In this document: one piece after another, positions 16,213-23,935 of the stretch
Layout of the letters: each line of letters opens with the position of its first letter
How positions within the stretch are numbered: position 1 is the stretch's first letter
NCBI GenBank assembly: GCA_000492175.2
Contig: CP097573.1
Location: 2,790,001 to 2,854,000 of the forward strand
Direction of reading: 5' to 3'
DNA from: Firmicutes bacterium ASF500
Lineage (GTDB): Bacteria > Bacillota > Clostridia > Oscillospirales > Oscillospiraceae
Length of the DNA stretch: 64,000 nt
Notes under the pieces: model-generated
The model's input: only the letters and a program-made list of their open reading frames with translations
Databases searched by the model: none
What the model was told of the DNA's origin: nothing
Translations under genes and position numbers: made by a program

Positions 16213-18183
16213 TTAACACATTTTGGCTCCGGCGGGAATTTTGTCGTCCAGCATGAGGAGGTTGAGCTGTTCCTCCCCCTTCTCGGTGTGGACGGCGGAG
16301 ATGAGCATCCCCTGGCTCTCCTGTCCCATCATCTTCCGGGGGGGCAGGTTGACGATTGCCATCAGGGTCTTACCCACCAGCTCCTCGGGCTTGTACCACT
16401 TGGCGATGCCGGACAGAATCTGCCGGTCGGTGCCGGTGCCGTCGTCCAGGGTGAATTTGAGAAGCTTGTCGCTCTTCTTCACCGGCTGGCAGTCCTTCAC
16501 CTTGACGGCCCGGAAATCGGATTTGCAGAAGGTGTCAAAATCCACCTTCTCCTCCAGCTGGGGCTCGATCTCCAGGTCGGGGAGGGCGGCCTTTTTGGCG
16601 GCCTCAGCGGCCTCCTCCAGGGCCTTGAGGGCCTTGTCGGCGTCGATGCGGGGGAAGAGGTTGTCCCCCCGGACCACGGCCACATTTTGAGGCAGGACGG
16701 CCCACTGTCCGGCGCTCTCCCAGGTGGAGCACTTCTCGCAGGCCCCGATCTGACGCAGGACCTCGGCGGAGGAGGAGGGCATAAAGGGGGTAAGCAGGAT
16801 GGCGGACACCCGCAGAACCTCCAGGAGGTTGTACATGACGCAGGCCAGCCGGGGGCCGTTGGCCTCCATGTCTTTGGCCAGCACCCAGGGGGCGTTCTCG
16901 TCGATATACTTGTTGGCCCGGTCAATCACCTTGAAAATCTCAGCCAGGGCGTTCTGGAAGGCGTACTTCTCCATCTGCCCCTCATAGCGGTCCCGCAGGC
17001 CCTTCGCCAGGGTGACCAGCTCGTCGTCCATCTCCCCGTGGAAGCGGTGGTTCTCGGGCAGCTGTCCGCCGAAGTATTTGCCCACCATGGACACGGTGCG
17101 GCTGAGCAGGTTGCCCAGGTCGTTGGCAAGGTCCACGTTGATGGTCTGGATCAGGGCCTCGTTGGAGAAGTTGCCGTCGGAGCCGAAGGGGAAGGTGCGC
17201 AGCAGGAAGAAGCGCAGGGCGTCCACCCCGAACATCTCCGCCAAAATATAGGGGTCCACCACGTTGCCCTTGGACTTGGACATCTTGCCGCCGTCCAGCA
17301 GCAGCCAGCCGTGGCCGAACACCTTCTTGGGCAGGGGCTCGCCCAAACTCATGAGCATGGCGGGCCAGATAATGGAGTGGAAACGGACAATCTCCTTGCC
17401 CACAAAGTGGACGTCTGCGGGCCAGAATTTGCCGTAATCATCATATTGGTCGTTGCCGTAGCCCAGTGCGGTGATGTAGTTGGACAGGGCGTCCACCCAT
17501 ACATAGACCACATGGCCCGGGTCAAAATCTACCGGGATGCCCCAGGTGAAAGAGGTGCGGGAGACACACAGGTCCTCCAGACCGGGCTTGATGAAGTTGT
17601 TCACCATCTCGTTGACCCGGGAGCGGGGCTCCAGGAAGTCGGTGTCCTCCAGCAGGTGCTGGACCCTGTCGGCGTATTTGGACAGCTTGAAGAAGTAGGC
17701 CTCCTCCTCCGCGTCCTGGACCTCCCGGCCGCAGTCGGGGCATTTGCCGTCCACCAGCTGGCTCTCCGTCCAGAAGGACTCGCAGGGCTTGCAGTACTTG
17801 CCCTTGTAGGTGCCCTTGTAGATGTCGCCGTTGTCGTGCATTTTTTTGAAAATCTTCTGGATGGCGGAGACATGGTAGCCGTCGGTGGTGCGGATAAAGC
17901 GGTCGTTGCTGATGTTCATCAGCTTCCACAGGTCCAGAATGCCCCGGTCCCCCTGAACGATGTTGTCCACAAACGCCTGGGGGGTGATCCCCGCCTCCCG
18001 GGCCTTGTCCTCAATCTTCTGGCCGTGCTCGTCGGTGCCGGTGAGGAACATCACCTCACAGCCGGTGAGCCGCTTATACCGGGCCATGGCGTCGGTGGCT
18101 ACGGTGCAGTAGGTGTGGCCGATGTGCAGCTTGTCGCTGGGGTAGTAGATGGGGGTGGTGATATAAAAACGTTTGTTTTCCAT
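16213..18183 (-). CDS. metG: Methionyl-tRNA synthetase
   Basis: 656 residues. Class I synthetase with the HIGH-type motif at KLHIGHTYC and the KMSKS loop at GKMSKSKGNVV. Zinc-knuckle cysteines are in YCKPCESF and KCPDCGREV. A C-terminal tRNA-binding (EMAP/OB) domain begins near KVDFDTFCKSDFRAVKVK and ends NLPPRKMMGQESQGML. I chose ATG 18183, which has GGGAG 6 nt upstream; the ATG at 18201 has no ribosome binding site. No T-box leader is visible upstream. It sits downstream of mnmA and two membrane-protein genes on the same strand, with a family C repeat between. Confidence 0.97.
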   Translation of the reverse strand: MENKRFYITTPIYYPSDKLHIGHTYCTVATDAMARYKRLTGCEVMFLTGTDEHGQKIEDKAREAGITPQAFVDNIVQGDRGILDLWKLMNISNDRFIRTTDGYHVSAIQKIFKKMHDNGDIYKGTYKGKYCKPCESFWTESQLVDGKCPDCGREVQDAEEEAYFFKLSKYADRVQHLLEDTDFLEPRSRVNEMVNNFIKPGLEDLCVSRTSFTWGIPVDFDPGHVVYVWVDALSNYITALGYGNDQYDDYGKFWPADVHFVGKEIVRFHSIIWPAMLMSLGEPLPKKVFGHGWLLLDGGKMSKSKGNVVDPYILAEMFGVDALRFFLLRTFPFGSDGNFSNEALIQTINVDLANDLGNLLSRTVSMVGKYFGGQLPENHRFHGEMDDELVTLAKGLRDRYEGQMEKYAFQNALAEIFKVIDRANKYIDENAPWVLAKDMEANGPRLACVMYNLLEVLRVSAILLTPFMPSSSAEVLRQIGACEKCSTWESAGQWAVLPQNVAVVRGDNLFPRIDADKALKALEEAAEAAKKAALPDLEIEPQLEEKVDFDTFCKSDFRAVKVKDCQPVKKSDKLLKFTLDDGTGTDRQILSGIAKWYKPEELVGKTLMAIVNLPPRKMMGQESQGMLISAVHTEKGEEQLNLLMLDDKIPAGAKMC

Positions 18184-18214
18184 GTTATTCTCCCTTTTCA
18201 TGTCGTTGTGAAAA

Positions 18215-18280
18215 CGGCGGGCCGAGGTCGTCCCGCCCTACGCGCACCCTGTAGGGCGCGACGACCCGGCGCGCCGCCGG
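18215..18280. repeat. Inverted-repeat element, family C, copy 1
   Basis: About 66 bp. The left arm is GGCGGGCCGAGGTCGTCCCG and the right arm carries TGTAGGGCGCGACGACCCGG. The arms are imperfect inverted complements and share the GTAGGG/CCCTAC edge with family A. It lies between metG and the minus-strand membrane-protein gene, 4 bp from the latter's stop. Confidence 0.65.
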
Positions 18281-18283
18281 GGA

Positions 18284-19141
18284 TCAGGTATTGTTCTCTT
18301 CCCCCTCCGCAGGCGTTTGCCCCTCCAGCCGTTCGGGCCAGGCGGGACCCCAGGTGTTCCGCAGCAGCGCCTGGCCGAAGGCCAGGGCGGACAGGGAGAA
18401 GGCCAGGGTGGCGGCGGTGTGGAACAGGTCGGCCCCGTCCGCCAGGGAGGTCAGCCCCAGGACGCCCCCCATCAGGGCCAGGAAGGCCGTCCGCCGGCGG
18501 CGGGGCCGGCCAAAGAGGAAGCCGGCGATATAGTAGTGGGCCAGGGCAAGGAACAGGGCGGCAGCCAGCCGGATGCCGTACTTCATCAAAACCGGCTCGG
18601 TGCCGTTTTTCAGGTGGGCGGAGAAGAGCCACACCAGCCCCGCCAGTGCGGGCAGGGAGGCCAGGCGGCAGGCCCAGTCGTTCAGCTCCCCCCGGTAGGC
18701 CATCCGGCCCATGAGCAGGATACCGCCCCCCGCTGGCAGGCACAGCAAAGCAGCCACCACCTGAGCGGCCAGGGTGGACATCTGATACTGGTCCGGATGC
18801 GTCCGCCACAGGGACAGGCTGTCCAGACCGCTCCACAGGCCCAGAGCCCCGGCGGCCATCATCAGCAGTCCCGCCGCAGTCAGGATGGTGATCTGCCCCG
18901 TCTCGGGGCTGTGGAAGGCGGGCAGAAAGTCCTCCGGCCCCTCCTTGATGGGCAGGACCATCAGCAGAATGACCGCAGCGGCCAGCCCCAGCAGTCCCAT
19001 CAGGACCAGGGTGGCGGGAGCACCGTGGGTAAACAGCCCGGTCTCCGGGACATAGGCGGAGGCCAGCTGCCACCGCCGGGCCAGAAATCCGCCCACACCA
19101 CCGGCCAGCGCCAGGGCGGGCAGAGCAACATGTTTTTTCAT
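18284..19141 (-). CDS. Polytopic membrane protein of unknown function
   Basis: 285 residues with seven to eight predicted membrane helices (for example ATLVLMGLLGLAAAVILLMVL, ILTAAGLLMMAAGALGLW, LAAALFLALAHYYIAGFLF). No recognised domain. ATG 19141 is chosen because GAGGA sits just upstream and MKKHVALPALALAGG makes a natural membrane start; the longer open frame upstream reads unlike protein. Acidic residues cluster at the C-terminus (PAEGEENNT). It lies in a minus-strand run after mnmA and a small membrane-protein gene. I do not recognise it. Confidence 0.65.
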   Translation of the reverse strand: MKKHVALPALALAGGVGGFLARRWQLASAYVPETGLFTHGAPATLVLMGLLGLAAAVILLMVLPIKEGPEDFLPAFHSPETGQITILTAAGLLMMAAGALGLWSGLDSLSLWRTHPDQYQMSTLAAQVVAALLCLPAGGGILLMGRMAYRGELNDWACRLASLPALAGLVWLFSAHLKNGTEPVLMKYGIRLAAALFLALAHYYIAGFLFGRPRRRRTAFLALMGGVLGLTSLADGADLFHTAATLAFSLSALAFGQALLRNTWGPAWPERLEGQTPAEGEENNT

Positions 19142-19212
19142 ACGCGCTAAATTCCTCTCGAAAAGATTCCTCGCTATCATATACCAAAGCGCCGGGAAAA
19201 TCAACCCGTTTC

Positions 19213-19512
19213 TTACAGCTTGGGTCCTCCGCTCCCCCTGCCCTTGGGGCCGAACTGGAGCCACAGGGCGATGAGCAGCATCGCCACGCCGATGAGGGTG
19301 CAGGTCCCGCTGATGACATCGGAGATCATCTCGTTGATATCCAGCAGAGAGACCACCGACAGAAACACCAGGTCGATGAGCAGCAGGGCCCGGGCGACGG
19401 GGTTCATCCGCTTTTTGGCCCGGTCCTTCTCCTCGGCCAGCTTCTCCTGCTCCATCTGCCGCTTCAGCTCCACCGTGCGGCTGCGCTGGCGTTTTTTGTT
19501 TTTCTTCGCCAT
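19213..19512 (-). CDS. Small two-helix membrane protein with basic N-terminus
   Basis: 99 residues. The first about 37 are strongly charged and likely coiled coil (KKNKKRQRSRTVELKRQMEQ). Two hydrophobic helices follow (ARALLLIDLVFLSVVSLL and CTLIGVAMLLIALWLQF), with a short GRGSGG tail. AAAGGAG precedes the ATG. It begins 13 bp after mnmA ends, so co-transcription with mnmA is likely. No family recognised. Confidence 0.65.
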   Translation of the reverse strand: MAKKNKKRQRSRTVELKRQMEQEKLAEEKDRAKKRMNPVARALLLIDLVFLSVVSLLDINEMISDVISGTCTLIGVAMLLIALWLQFGPKGRGSGGPKL

Positions 19513-19525
19513 TGTTTTTCTCCTT

Positions 19526-20575
19526 TCAATCCATGCTGGTTTCGATCACGGCCCCGCCCACCACCGTGTCCCCGTCGTAGAGGACCACAGTCTGGCCGGG
19601 GGTAATGGCCCGCTGGGGGCTGTCGAAGATGAGGCGGAGGGTGTCCGCCCCCGTCTGCCAGACGGTGCAGGGCTGCTCCGCCATGCGGTAGCGGACCCTG
19701 GCCCGCAGGCGGACGGGGCCGTCCAGCGCCGCGCAGGGGATGAGGTTCAGGCCGCCGGCGGTGAGGGTGCGGGCAAAGAGGCTGTCGTTTCCCGAAAGGA
19801 CCACCGTGTTATCCGCTGGGCGGACCTCCTTCACGTAGAGCCGCCCCCGGCTGGAGGACACCCCCAGCCCCCGGCGCTGGCCCACGGTGTAGTCGATGAT
19901 GCCGGTGTGACAGCCCAGCACCGCCCCTCTCTCGTCCATGTAGGGCCCCGGGGGGTAGTCCCGCCCGGTGTACCGCCGGAGAAAGGCCCCATAGTCCCCG
20001 TCGGGGATGAAGCAGATATCCTGGCTATCCTTTCTGTGGGCTGACTCCAGTCCGGCCTGGGCGGCGATGGCCCGGACCTCCTCCTTGGCCAGCCCCCCCA
20101 GAGGGAAGAGGGCCCGGGACAGCTGGTCCTGGGTGAGGGACGCCAGCACATAGCTCTGGTCCTTCTCCGGCCGGAGGGCCTTGCGCAGCAGCCAGCGGCC
20201 CGACCCGGCGTCGTACTCTGTCCGGGCGTAGTGGCCGGTGGCAAGCCGGGCACAGCCCAGCTCCCCCGCCCGGTCCAGCAGCGCGCCGAACTTCACCGCC
20301 CGGTTGCACCCCACGCAGGGGTTGGGGGTGCGCCCCCCCTCGTAGGCGGCGATAAAGGGCTCGATCACCCCGGCCCGGAACTCCTGGCGCACATCCAGGG
20401 TCCGGTGGGGGAAGCCCAGCCGGGCCGCCGCGGCGGCGGCATCTGTCCCGTCCTCCCCGCCGTCGAAGAGGCGCAGGGTGAGCCCCAGCAGGCTCCGCCC
20501 CTCCCGCAGGAGGAGCAGGGCGGCGGCGGAGCTGTCCACGCCGCCGCTCATGGCGACGGCAGTTAGATCGTTCAT
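19526..20575 (-). CDS. mnmA: tRNA 2-thiouridylase
   Basis: 349-residue enzyme that thiolates U34 of tRNAs for Lys, Glu and Gln. The PP-loop SGGVDSS (10-16) binds ATP. Catalytic cysteines are C87 (TPNPCVGCN) and C188 ([11 protein letters not shown]). Further markers are [18 protein letters not shown] and the C-terminal [15 protein letters not shown] strand. Slightly short compared with the usual 355-370 residues. It is the first gene of the minus-strand run that leads to the small membrane proteins and metG. Confidence 0.95.
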   Translation of the reverse strand: MNDLTAVAMSGGVDSSAAALLLLREGRSLLGLTLRLFDGGEDGTDAAAAAARLGFPHRTLDVRQEFRAGVIEPFIAAYEGGRTPNPCVGCNRAVKFGALLDRAGELGCARLATGHYARTEYDAGSGRWLLRKALRPEKDQSYVLASLTQDQLSRALFPLGGLAKEEVRAIAAQAGLESAHRKDSQDICFIPDGDYGAFLRRYTGRDYPPGPYMDERGAVLGCHTGIIDYTVGQRRGLGVSSSRGRLYVKEVRPADNTVVLSGNDSLFARTLTAGGLNLIPCAALDGPVRLRARVRYRMAEQPCTVWQTGADTLRLIFDSPQRAITPGQTVVLYDGDTVVGGAVIETSMD

Positions 20576-20692
20576 TCAAAACCTCCCATGGGCATTTTGC
20601 TGAAATTTCTCCCCGAGTATACCACATTTTCCCCCGCCTGGCAACCGAAACCCTTGAGGCGTGCGGAAAAGCGGAAGTCAAAGGCAAAAAAC

Positions 20693-20748
20693 ACATCTTG
20701 TATTATTTAGGATTATGATTCGCAAGACGGCACAAGATGTAGTAGACA
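20693..20748 (+). promoter_or_regulatory. Candidate NrdR-type sites overlapping the nrdD promoter
   Basis: Inverted copies of ACATCTTGT (20693-20701) and ACAAGATGT (20732-20740). The second lies in CAAGATGTAG, which fits the core CWANATNTWG that I recall for NrdR boxes, and it touches the -35-like TAGACA. The first copy matches less well. Centre spacing of about 39 bp is longer than usual for paired NrdR boxes, so this remains tentative. Confidence 0.45.
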
Positions 20749-20769
20749 AGGGGGCCGCGCTGTGCTATA
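20743..20769 (+). promoter_or_regulatory. Candidate nrdD promoter
   Basis: TATAAT at 20764-20769 with TAGACA at 20743-20748 (15-bp spacer, rather short). Transcription would begin near 20776, directly before the leader hairpin. Confidence 0.55.
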
Positions 20770-20776
20770 ATCCCAA

Positions 20777-20825
20777 ATGTGCTCCCGCCGGTCCGGGACC
20801 GCCTTTTGGGGGAGCGCGGTTTTTT
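20777..20825 (+). terminator. Intrinsic terminator inside the nrdD leader
   Basis: Stem GTGCTCCC/GGGAGCGC (20777-20784 with 20808-20815, one G-U pair), an inner GGTCCGGGACC fold, then eight T residues at 20818-20825. No plus-strand gene lies upstream to be terminated; mnmA runs the other way. It therefore stands between the promoter and the nrdD ribosome binding site as a possible attenuator. Confidence 0.7.
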
Positions 20826-20855
20826 AGCGTCTTTTACCAATGAGAGGAGTAAAAT

Positions 20856-22982
20856 ATGAAAGTCATCAAACGGGACGGCACCAGCGTGGACTACGACCGC
20901 AGCAAGATCGTGATTGCCATAGAGAAGGCCAACGCCGAGGTAGCGGAGGAGGACCGGATCAGCCGGGGGGAGATCGACGCCATCATCGACGGCATCGAGG
21001 CCCAAAAGCGGCAGCGCATCCTGGTGGAGGACATCCAGGACCTGGTGGAGCAGGGGCTGGTGGAGCGGAACATGTTCCACCTGGCCAAGACCTATATCAT
21101 CTACCGCTATAACCGGGCCCTGGTCCGGAAGGCCAATACCACCGACGAGTCCATTCTGGCCCTGCTCCGCAACGAGAACAAGGAGCTGGCCGAGGAGAAC
21201 TCCAACAAGAACACCATGATCGCCGCCACCCAGCGGGACTACATCGCCGGCGAGGTGAGCCGGGACCTGACCCGGCGCATCCTCCTGCCCGAGCACATCT
21301 CCAAGGCCCACGACGAGGGGACCATCCACTTCCACGACGCTGACTACTTCATTCAGCCCATCTTCAACTGCTGTCTCATCAACATCGGCGACATGCTGGA
21401 GAACGGGGCCGTGATGAACGGCAAGCTCATCGAGAGCCCCAAGAGCTTTCAGGTGGCCTGCACGGTGGTCACTCAGATCATCGCCTGCGTGGCCTCCAAC
21501 CAGTACGGCGGCCAGAGCGTGGACCTGCGCCACCTGGGCAGGTATCTGCGGAAAAGCCGGGAGAAATTCAAGGCCCATGTGGCCTATGAGTGCGCCGGCA
21601 AGGTGGACGAGGCCACCATGGACCGGCTGGTGGACGACCAGGTGCGCAGTGAGCTGAAAAATGGGGTCCAGACCCTCCAGTATCAGATCAACACCCTGAT
21701 GACCACCAACGGTCAGTCCCCCTTTGTGACCCTCTTCCTCAACCTCCAGGAGGGCGACCCCTACATTGAGGAGAACGCCATGATTATCGAGGAGGTCCTG
21801 CGCCAGCGGCTGGAGGGGATCAAGAATGAGAGCGGCGTGTTTATCACCCCCGCCTTCCCCAAGCTGGTGTACGTGCTGGACGAACACAACTGCCTCAAGG
21901 GAGGCAAGTACGACTACCTCACCGAGCTGGCTGTAAAGTGCTCCGCCAAGCGGATGTACCCCGACTACATCTCCGCCAAGAAGATGCGGGAGAACTACCA
22001 GGGCAACGTCTTCTCCCCCATGGGCTGCCGGTCCTTCCTGGCCCCCTGGAAGGACGAGGAGGGCAATTACAAGTTCGAGGGCCGGTTCAACCAGGGCGTG
22101 GTCTCCCTGAACCTGCCCCAGATCGGCATCCTGGCCGGCGGCGACGAGGACAAGTTCTGGTCCCTGCTGGAGGAGCGGCTGGACCTGTGCTTTGAGGCCA
22201 TCATGTGCCGCCACAACGCCCTGAAAAAGGTGCGGTCCGACTCCTCCCCCATCCACTGGCAGTACGGGGCCATCGCCCGCCTGCCCAAGGGTGCCTCCAT
22301 CGAGCCCCTGCTCTACGGCGGTTACTCCTCCATCTCCCTGGGCTACATCGGCCTGTATGAGCTCACCAAGCTGGTCAAGGGGGTCAGCCACACCCAGGAG
22401 GGCGGCACCGAGTTCGCGTTGAAGGTGATGAACCGCCTGCGCAAGGCCTGCGACGACTGGAAGGCCGAAACCAACATCGGCTTCGCCCTCTACGGCACCC
22501 CCGCCGAGAGCCTGTGCTACCGCTTCGCCCGCATCGACAAGGAGCGGTTCGGGACAATACCCGATGTAACCGATAAGGGTTATTATACTAACAGCTATCA
22601 CGTGGACGTGCGGGAGCACATCGACGCCTTTGATAAATTCACCTTCGAGAGCCAGTTCCAGCGCATCTCCACCGGCGGCTGTATCTCCTATGTGGAGATT
22701 CCCAACCTCCGCCACAACCTGGAGGCCCTCAAGGATGTGGTCCGCTTCATCTACGACAACATCCAGTATGCCGAGTTCAACACCAAGAGCGACTACTGTC
22801 AGTGCTGCGGCTTCGATGGGGAAATCGAGATTAACGAGGACTTCCATTGGGAGTGCCCCGCCTGCCACAACACCGACCAGTCCAAGATGAATGTCACGAG
22901 GCGCACCTGCGGCTATCTGGGAGAAAACTTCTGGAACGTGGGCAAGACCAAAGAGATTAAAGCGCGGGTACTGCATCTTTAA
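20856..22982 (+). CDS. nrdD: Anaerobic ribonucleoside-triphosphate reductase
   Basis: 708-residue class III reductase that makes deoxynucleotides without oxygen. The N-terminal ATP-cone (about 1-90, MKVIKRDGTSVDYDRSKI) is the allosteric site. The central ten-stranded barrel follows. The C-terminal zinc site is CQCCGF with ECPACH, and the glycyl-radical loop RRTCGYLG has its glycine at about 686. AGGAG precedes the ATG. It is followed by a small membrane protein and the activase nrdG. Regulation probably acts through the leader terminator and the inverted repeats near the promoter. Confidence 0.97.
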   Translation: MKVIKRDGTSVDYDRSKIVIAIEKANAEVAEEDRISRGEIDAIIDGIEAQKRQRILVEDIQDLVEQGLVERNMFHLAKTYIIYRYNRALVRKANTTDESILALLRNENKELAEENSNKNTMIAATQRDYIAGEVSRDLTRRILLPEHISKAHDEGTIHFHDADYFIQPIFNCCLINIGDMLENGAVMNGKLIESPKSFQVACTVVTQIIACVASNQYGGQSVDLRHLGRYLRKSREKFKAHVAYECAGKVDEATMDRLVDDQVRSELKNGVQTLQYQINTLMTTNGQSPFVTLFLNLQEGDPYIEENAMIIEEVLRQRLEGIKNESGVFITPAFPKLVYVLDEHNCLKGGKYDYLTELAVKCSAKRMYPDYISAKKMRENYQGNVFSPMGCRSFLAPWKDEEGNYKFEGRFNQGVVSLNLPQIGILAGGDEDKFWSLLEERLDLCFEAIMCRHNALKKVRSDSSPIHWQYGAIARLPKGASIEPLLYGGYSSISLGYIGLYELTKLVKGVSHTQEGGTEFALKVMNRLRKACDDWKAETNIGFALYGTPAESLCYRFARIDKERFGTIPDVTDKGYYTNSYHVDVREHIDAFDKFTFESQFQRISTGGCISYVEIPNLRHNLEALKDVVRFIYDNIQYAEFNTKSDYCQCCGFDGEIEINEDFHWECPACHNTDQSKMNVTRRTCGYLGENFWNVGKTKEIKARVLHL

Positions 22983-22997
22983 TCGGAGGTAACCTGT

Positions 22998-23228
22998 ATG
23001 AAACGACTGGTAGGCGGCGGCTTTGTTGCTACGATCGGCTCTGTTTGGACCGCCTTTGCCATCCTCTATACAGATGCCAGACTGGACGAGCTGACCGGCT
23101 GGGCCGAGCCGCCGGGAAAGTTCATCACGGGAGCCTTTGAATGCCTGGCAATCATTCCGCTGCTTATCGGTCTGGTCATGATGATCGTTGGCGGCTGTAT
23201 CATGTACCAGGAGCTCCGAAAGCCCTGA
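22998..23228 (+). CDS. Small two-helix membrane protein between nrdD and nrdG
   Basis: 76 residues with two hydrophobic helices (VGGGFVATIGSVWTAFAIL and CLAIIPLLIGLVMMIVGGC) and a short acidic loop between them. CGGAGG sits 10 nt before the ATG and the gene starts 15 bp after nrdD, so it is very likely translated and co-transcribed. No family recognised. A role with the reductase is possible only by position. A GC-rich hairpin follows it. Confidence 0.65.
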   Translation: MKRLVGGGFVATIGSVWTAFAILYTDARLDELTGWAEPPGKFITGAFECLAIIPLLIGLVMMIVGGCIMYQELRKP

Positions 23229-23241
23229 ATGATTTCATGTG

Positions 23242-23265
23242 GGGCCCGCTCGGTTGGGCGGGCCC
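23242..23265 (+). terminator. GC-rich hairpin between the small protein and nrdG
   Basis: 8-bp stem GGGCCCGC with an 8-nt loop, followed by TCTTA. It could lower nrdG expression relative to nrdD. The T-run is weak. Confidence 0.4.
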
Positions 23266-23348
23266 TCTTACATTGCTGTGTTTGGGAGATGACCTGATAC
23301 ACGACATGAAACAGCGCTGCCCCAAACTCAAAGTCAGGAGATAGACAA

Positions 23349-23870
23349 ATGAACTACGCTGATATTAAAAAGGTAGACGTAGCCAACGGCCCGGGGGTGC
23401 GGGTGTCGCTGTTTGTGTCGGGGTGTACCCACCGGTGCGAGGAGTGCTTCAACCCGGAGACCTGGGACTTTTCCTACGGCTCCCCCTTCGGGGAGGCGGA
23501 AATGGAAAAAATCCTCTCCTTCCTGGCCCCGGACCATATCCGGGGACTGTCCCTCCTGGGGGGCGAGCCCTTCGAGCCGGAAAATCAGGCCCCGGTGCTG
23601 GAGCTGGTCCGGCGGGTGCGGGAAAAGCTGCCCCAAAAGACCATCTGGTGCTACACCGGCTACCTCTTTGAGGCACTGGCCGCCGGGACGGTGGGCGACC
23701 ACAGCCGGGCCCTGCTGGAGGGGCTGGACGTGCTGGTGGACGGTCCCTTCGTGCTGGCGAAAAAGGACCTGGGACTGCGCTTCCGGGGCTCCTCCAACCA
23801 GCGGATCATTGACGTGCCCGCCTCCCTGGCGGCGGGAGAGGTCCAGCTGGCGGAGGAGTACATGAATTGA
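23349..23870 (+). CDS. nrdG: Anaerobic ribonucleotide reductase activating protein
   Basis: 173-residue radical-SAM activase that installs the glycyl radical on NrdD. The iron-sulfur motif is C26, C30 and C33 in SGCTHRCEECF (CX3CX2C, typical of activases). The SAM-binding GGEP appears in LLGGEPFEPE, followed by WCYTGY. The start (MNYADIKKVDVANGPGVRVS) and length match the family. It is the last gene before a strong bidirectional terminator. Confidence 0.96.
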   Translation: MNYADIKKVDVANGPGVRVSLFVSGCTHRCEECFNPETWDFSYGSPFGEAEMEKILSFLAPDHIRGLSLLGGEPFEPENQAPVLELVRRVREKLPQKTIWCYTGYLFEALAAGTVGDHSRALLEGLDVLVDGPFVLAKKDLGLRFRGSSNQRIIDVPASLAAGEVQLAEEYMN

Positions 23871-23883
23871 CCATTTCGAGATT

Positions 23884-23920
23884 AAAAAACCTCGCCTATA
23901 TGATATAGGCGAGGTTTTTT
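23884..23920 (+). terminator. Bidirectional terminator between nrdG and the SLH protein gene
   Basis: 17-bp perfect stem (AAAAAACCTCGCCTATA and complement) with a TGA loop. A/T-runs on both sides fit convergent use. Confidence 0.9.
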
Positions 23921-23935
23921 AACGCTATTTTACCC

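Noticed and set aside
18184..18283. T-box or other riboswitch ahead of metG
   Set aside because: The space is only about 100 bp and is filled by a family C repeat. No T-box sequence or specifier stem is seen.
16171..18714. Very long plus-strand open frame opposite metG and the neighbouring membrane gene
   Set aside because: It is the mirror of real minus-strand genes in GC-rich DNA. The translation lacks any domain and metG is certain.
20661..20843. Possible 60-codon gene upstream of nrdD
   Set aside because: It covers the promoter, the terminator hairpin and its T-run, has no ribosome binding site and gives an unnatural sequence.
20777..20850. Cobalamin or other known riboswitch in the nrdD leader
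   Set aside because: The leader is only about 80 nt and lacks the conserved cobalamin core. Only a plain terminator hairpin is visible.
20703..22976. 757-codon minus-strand open frame opposite nrdD
   Set aside because: Antisense shadow of nrdD, whose full set of catalytic and zinc motifs is present.
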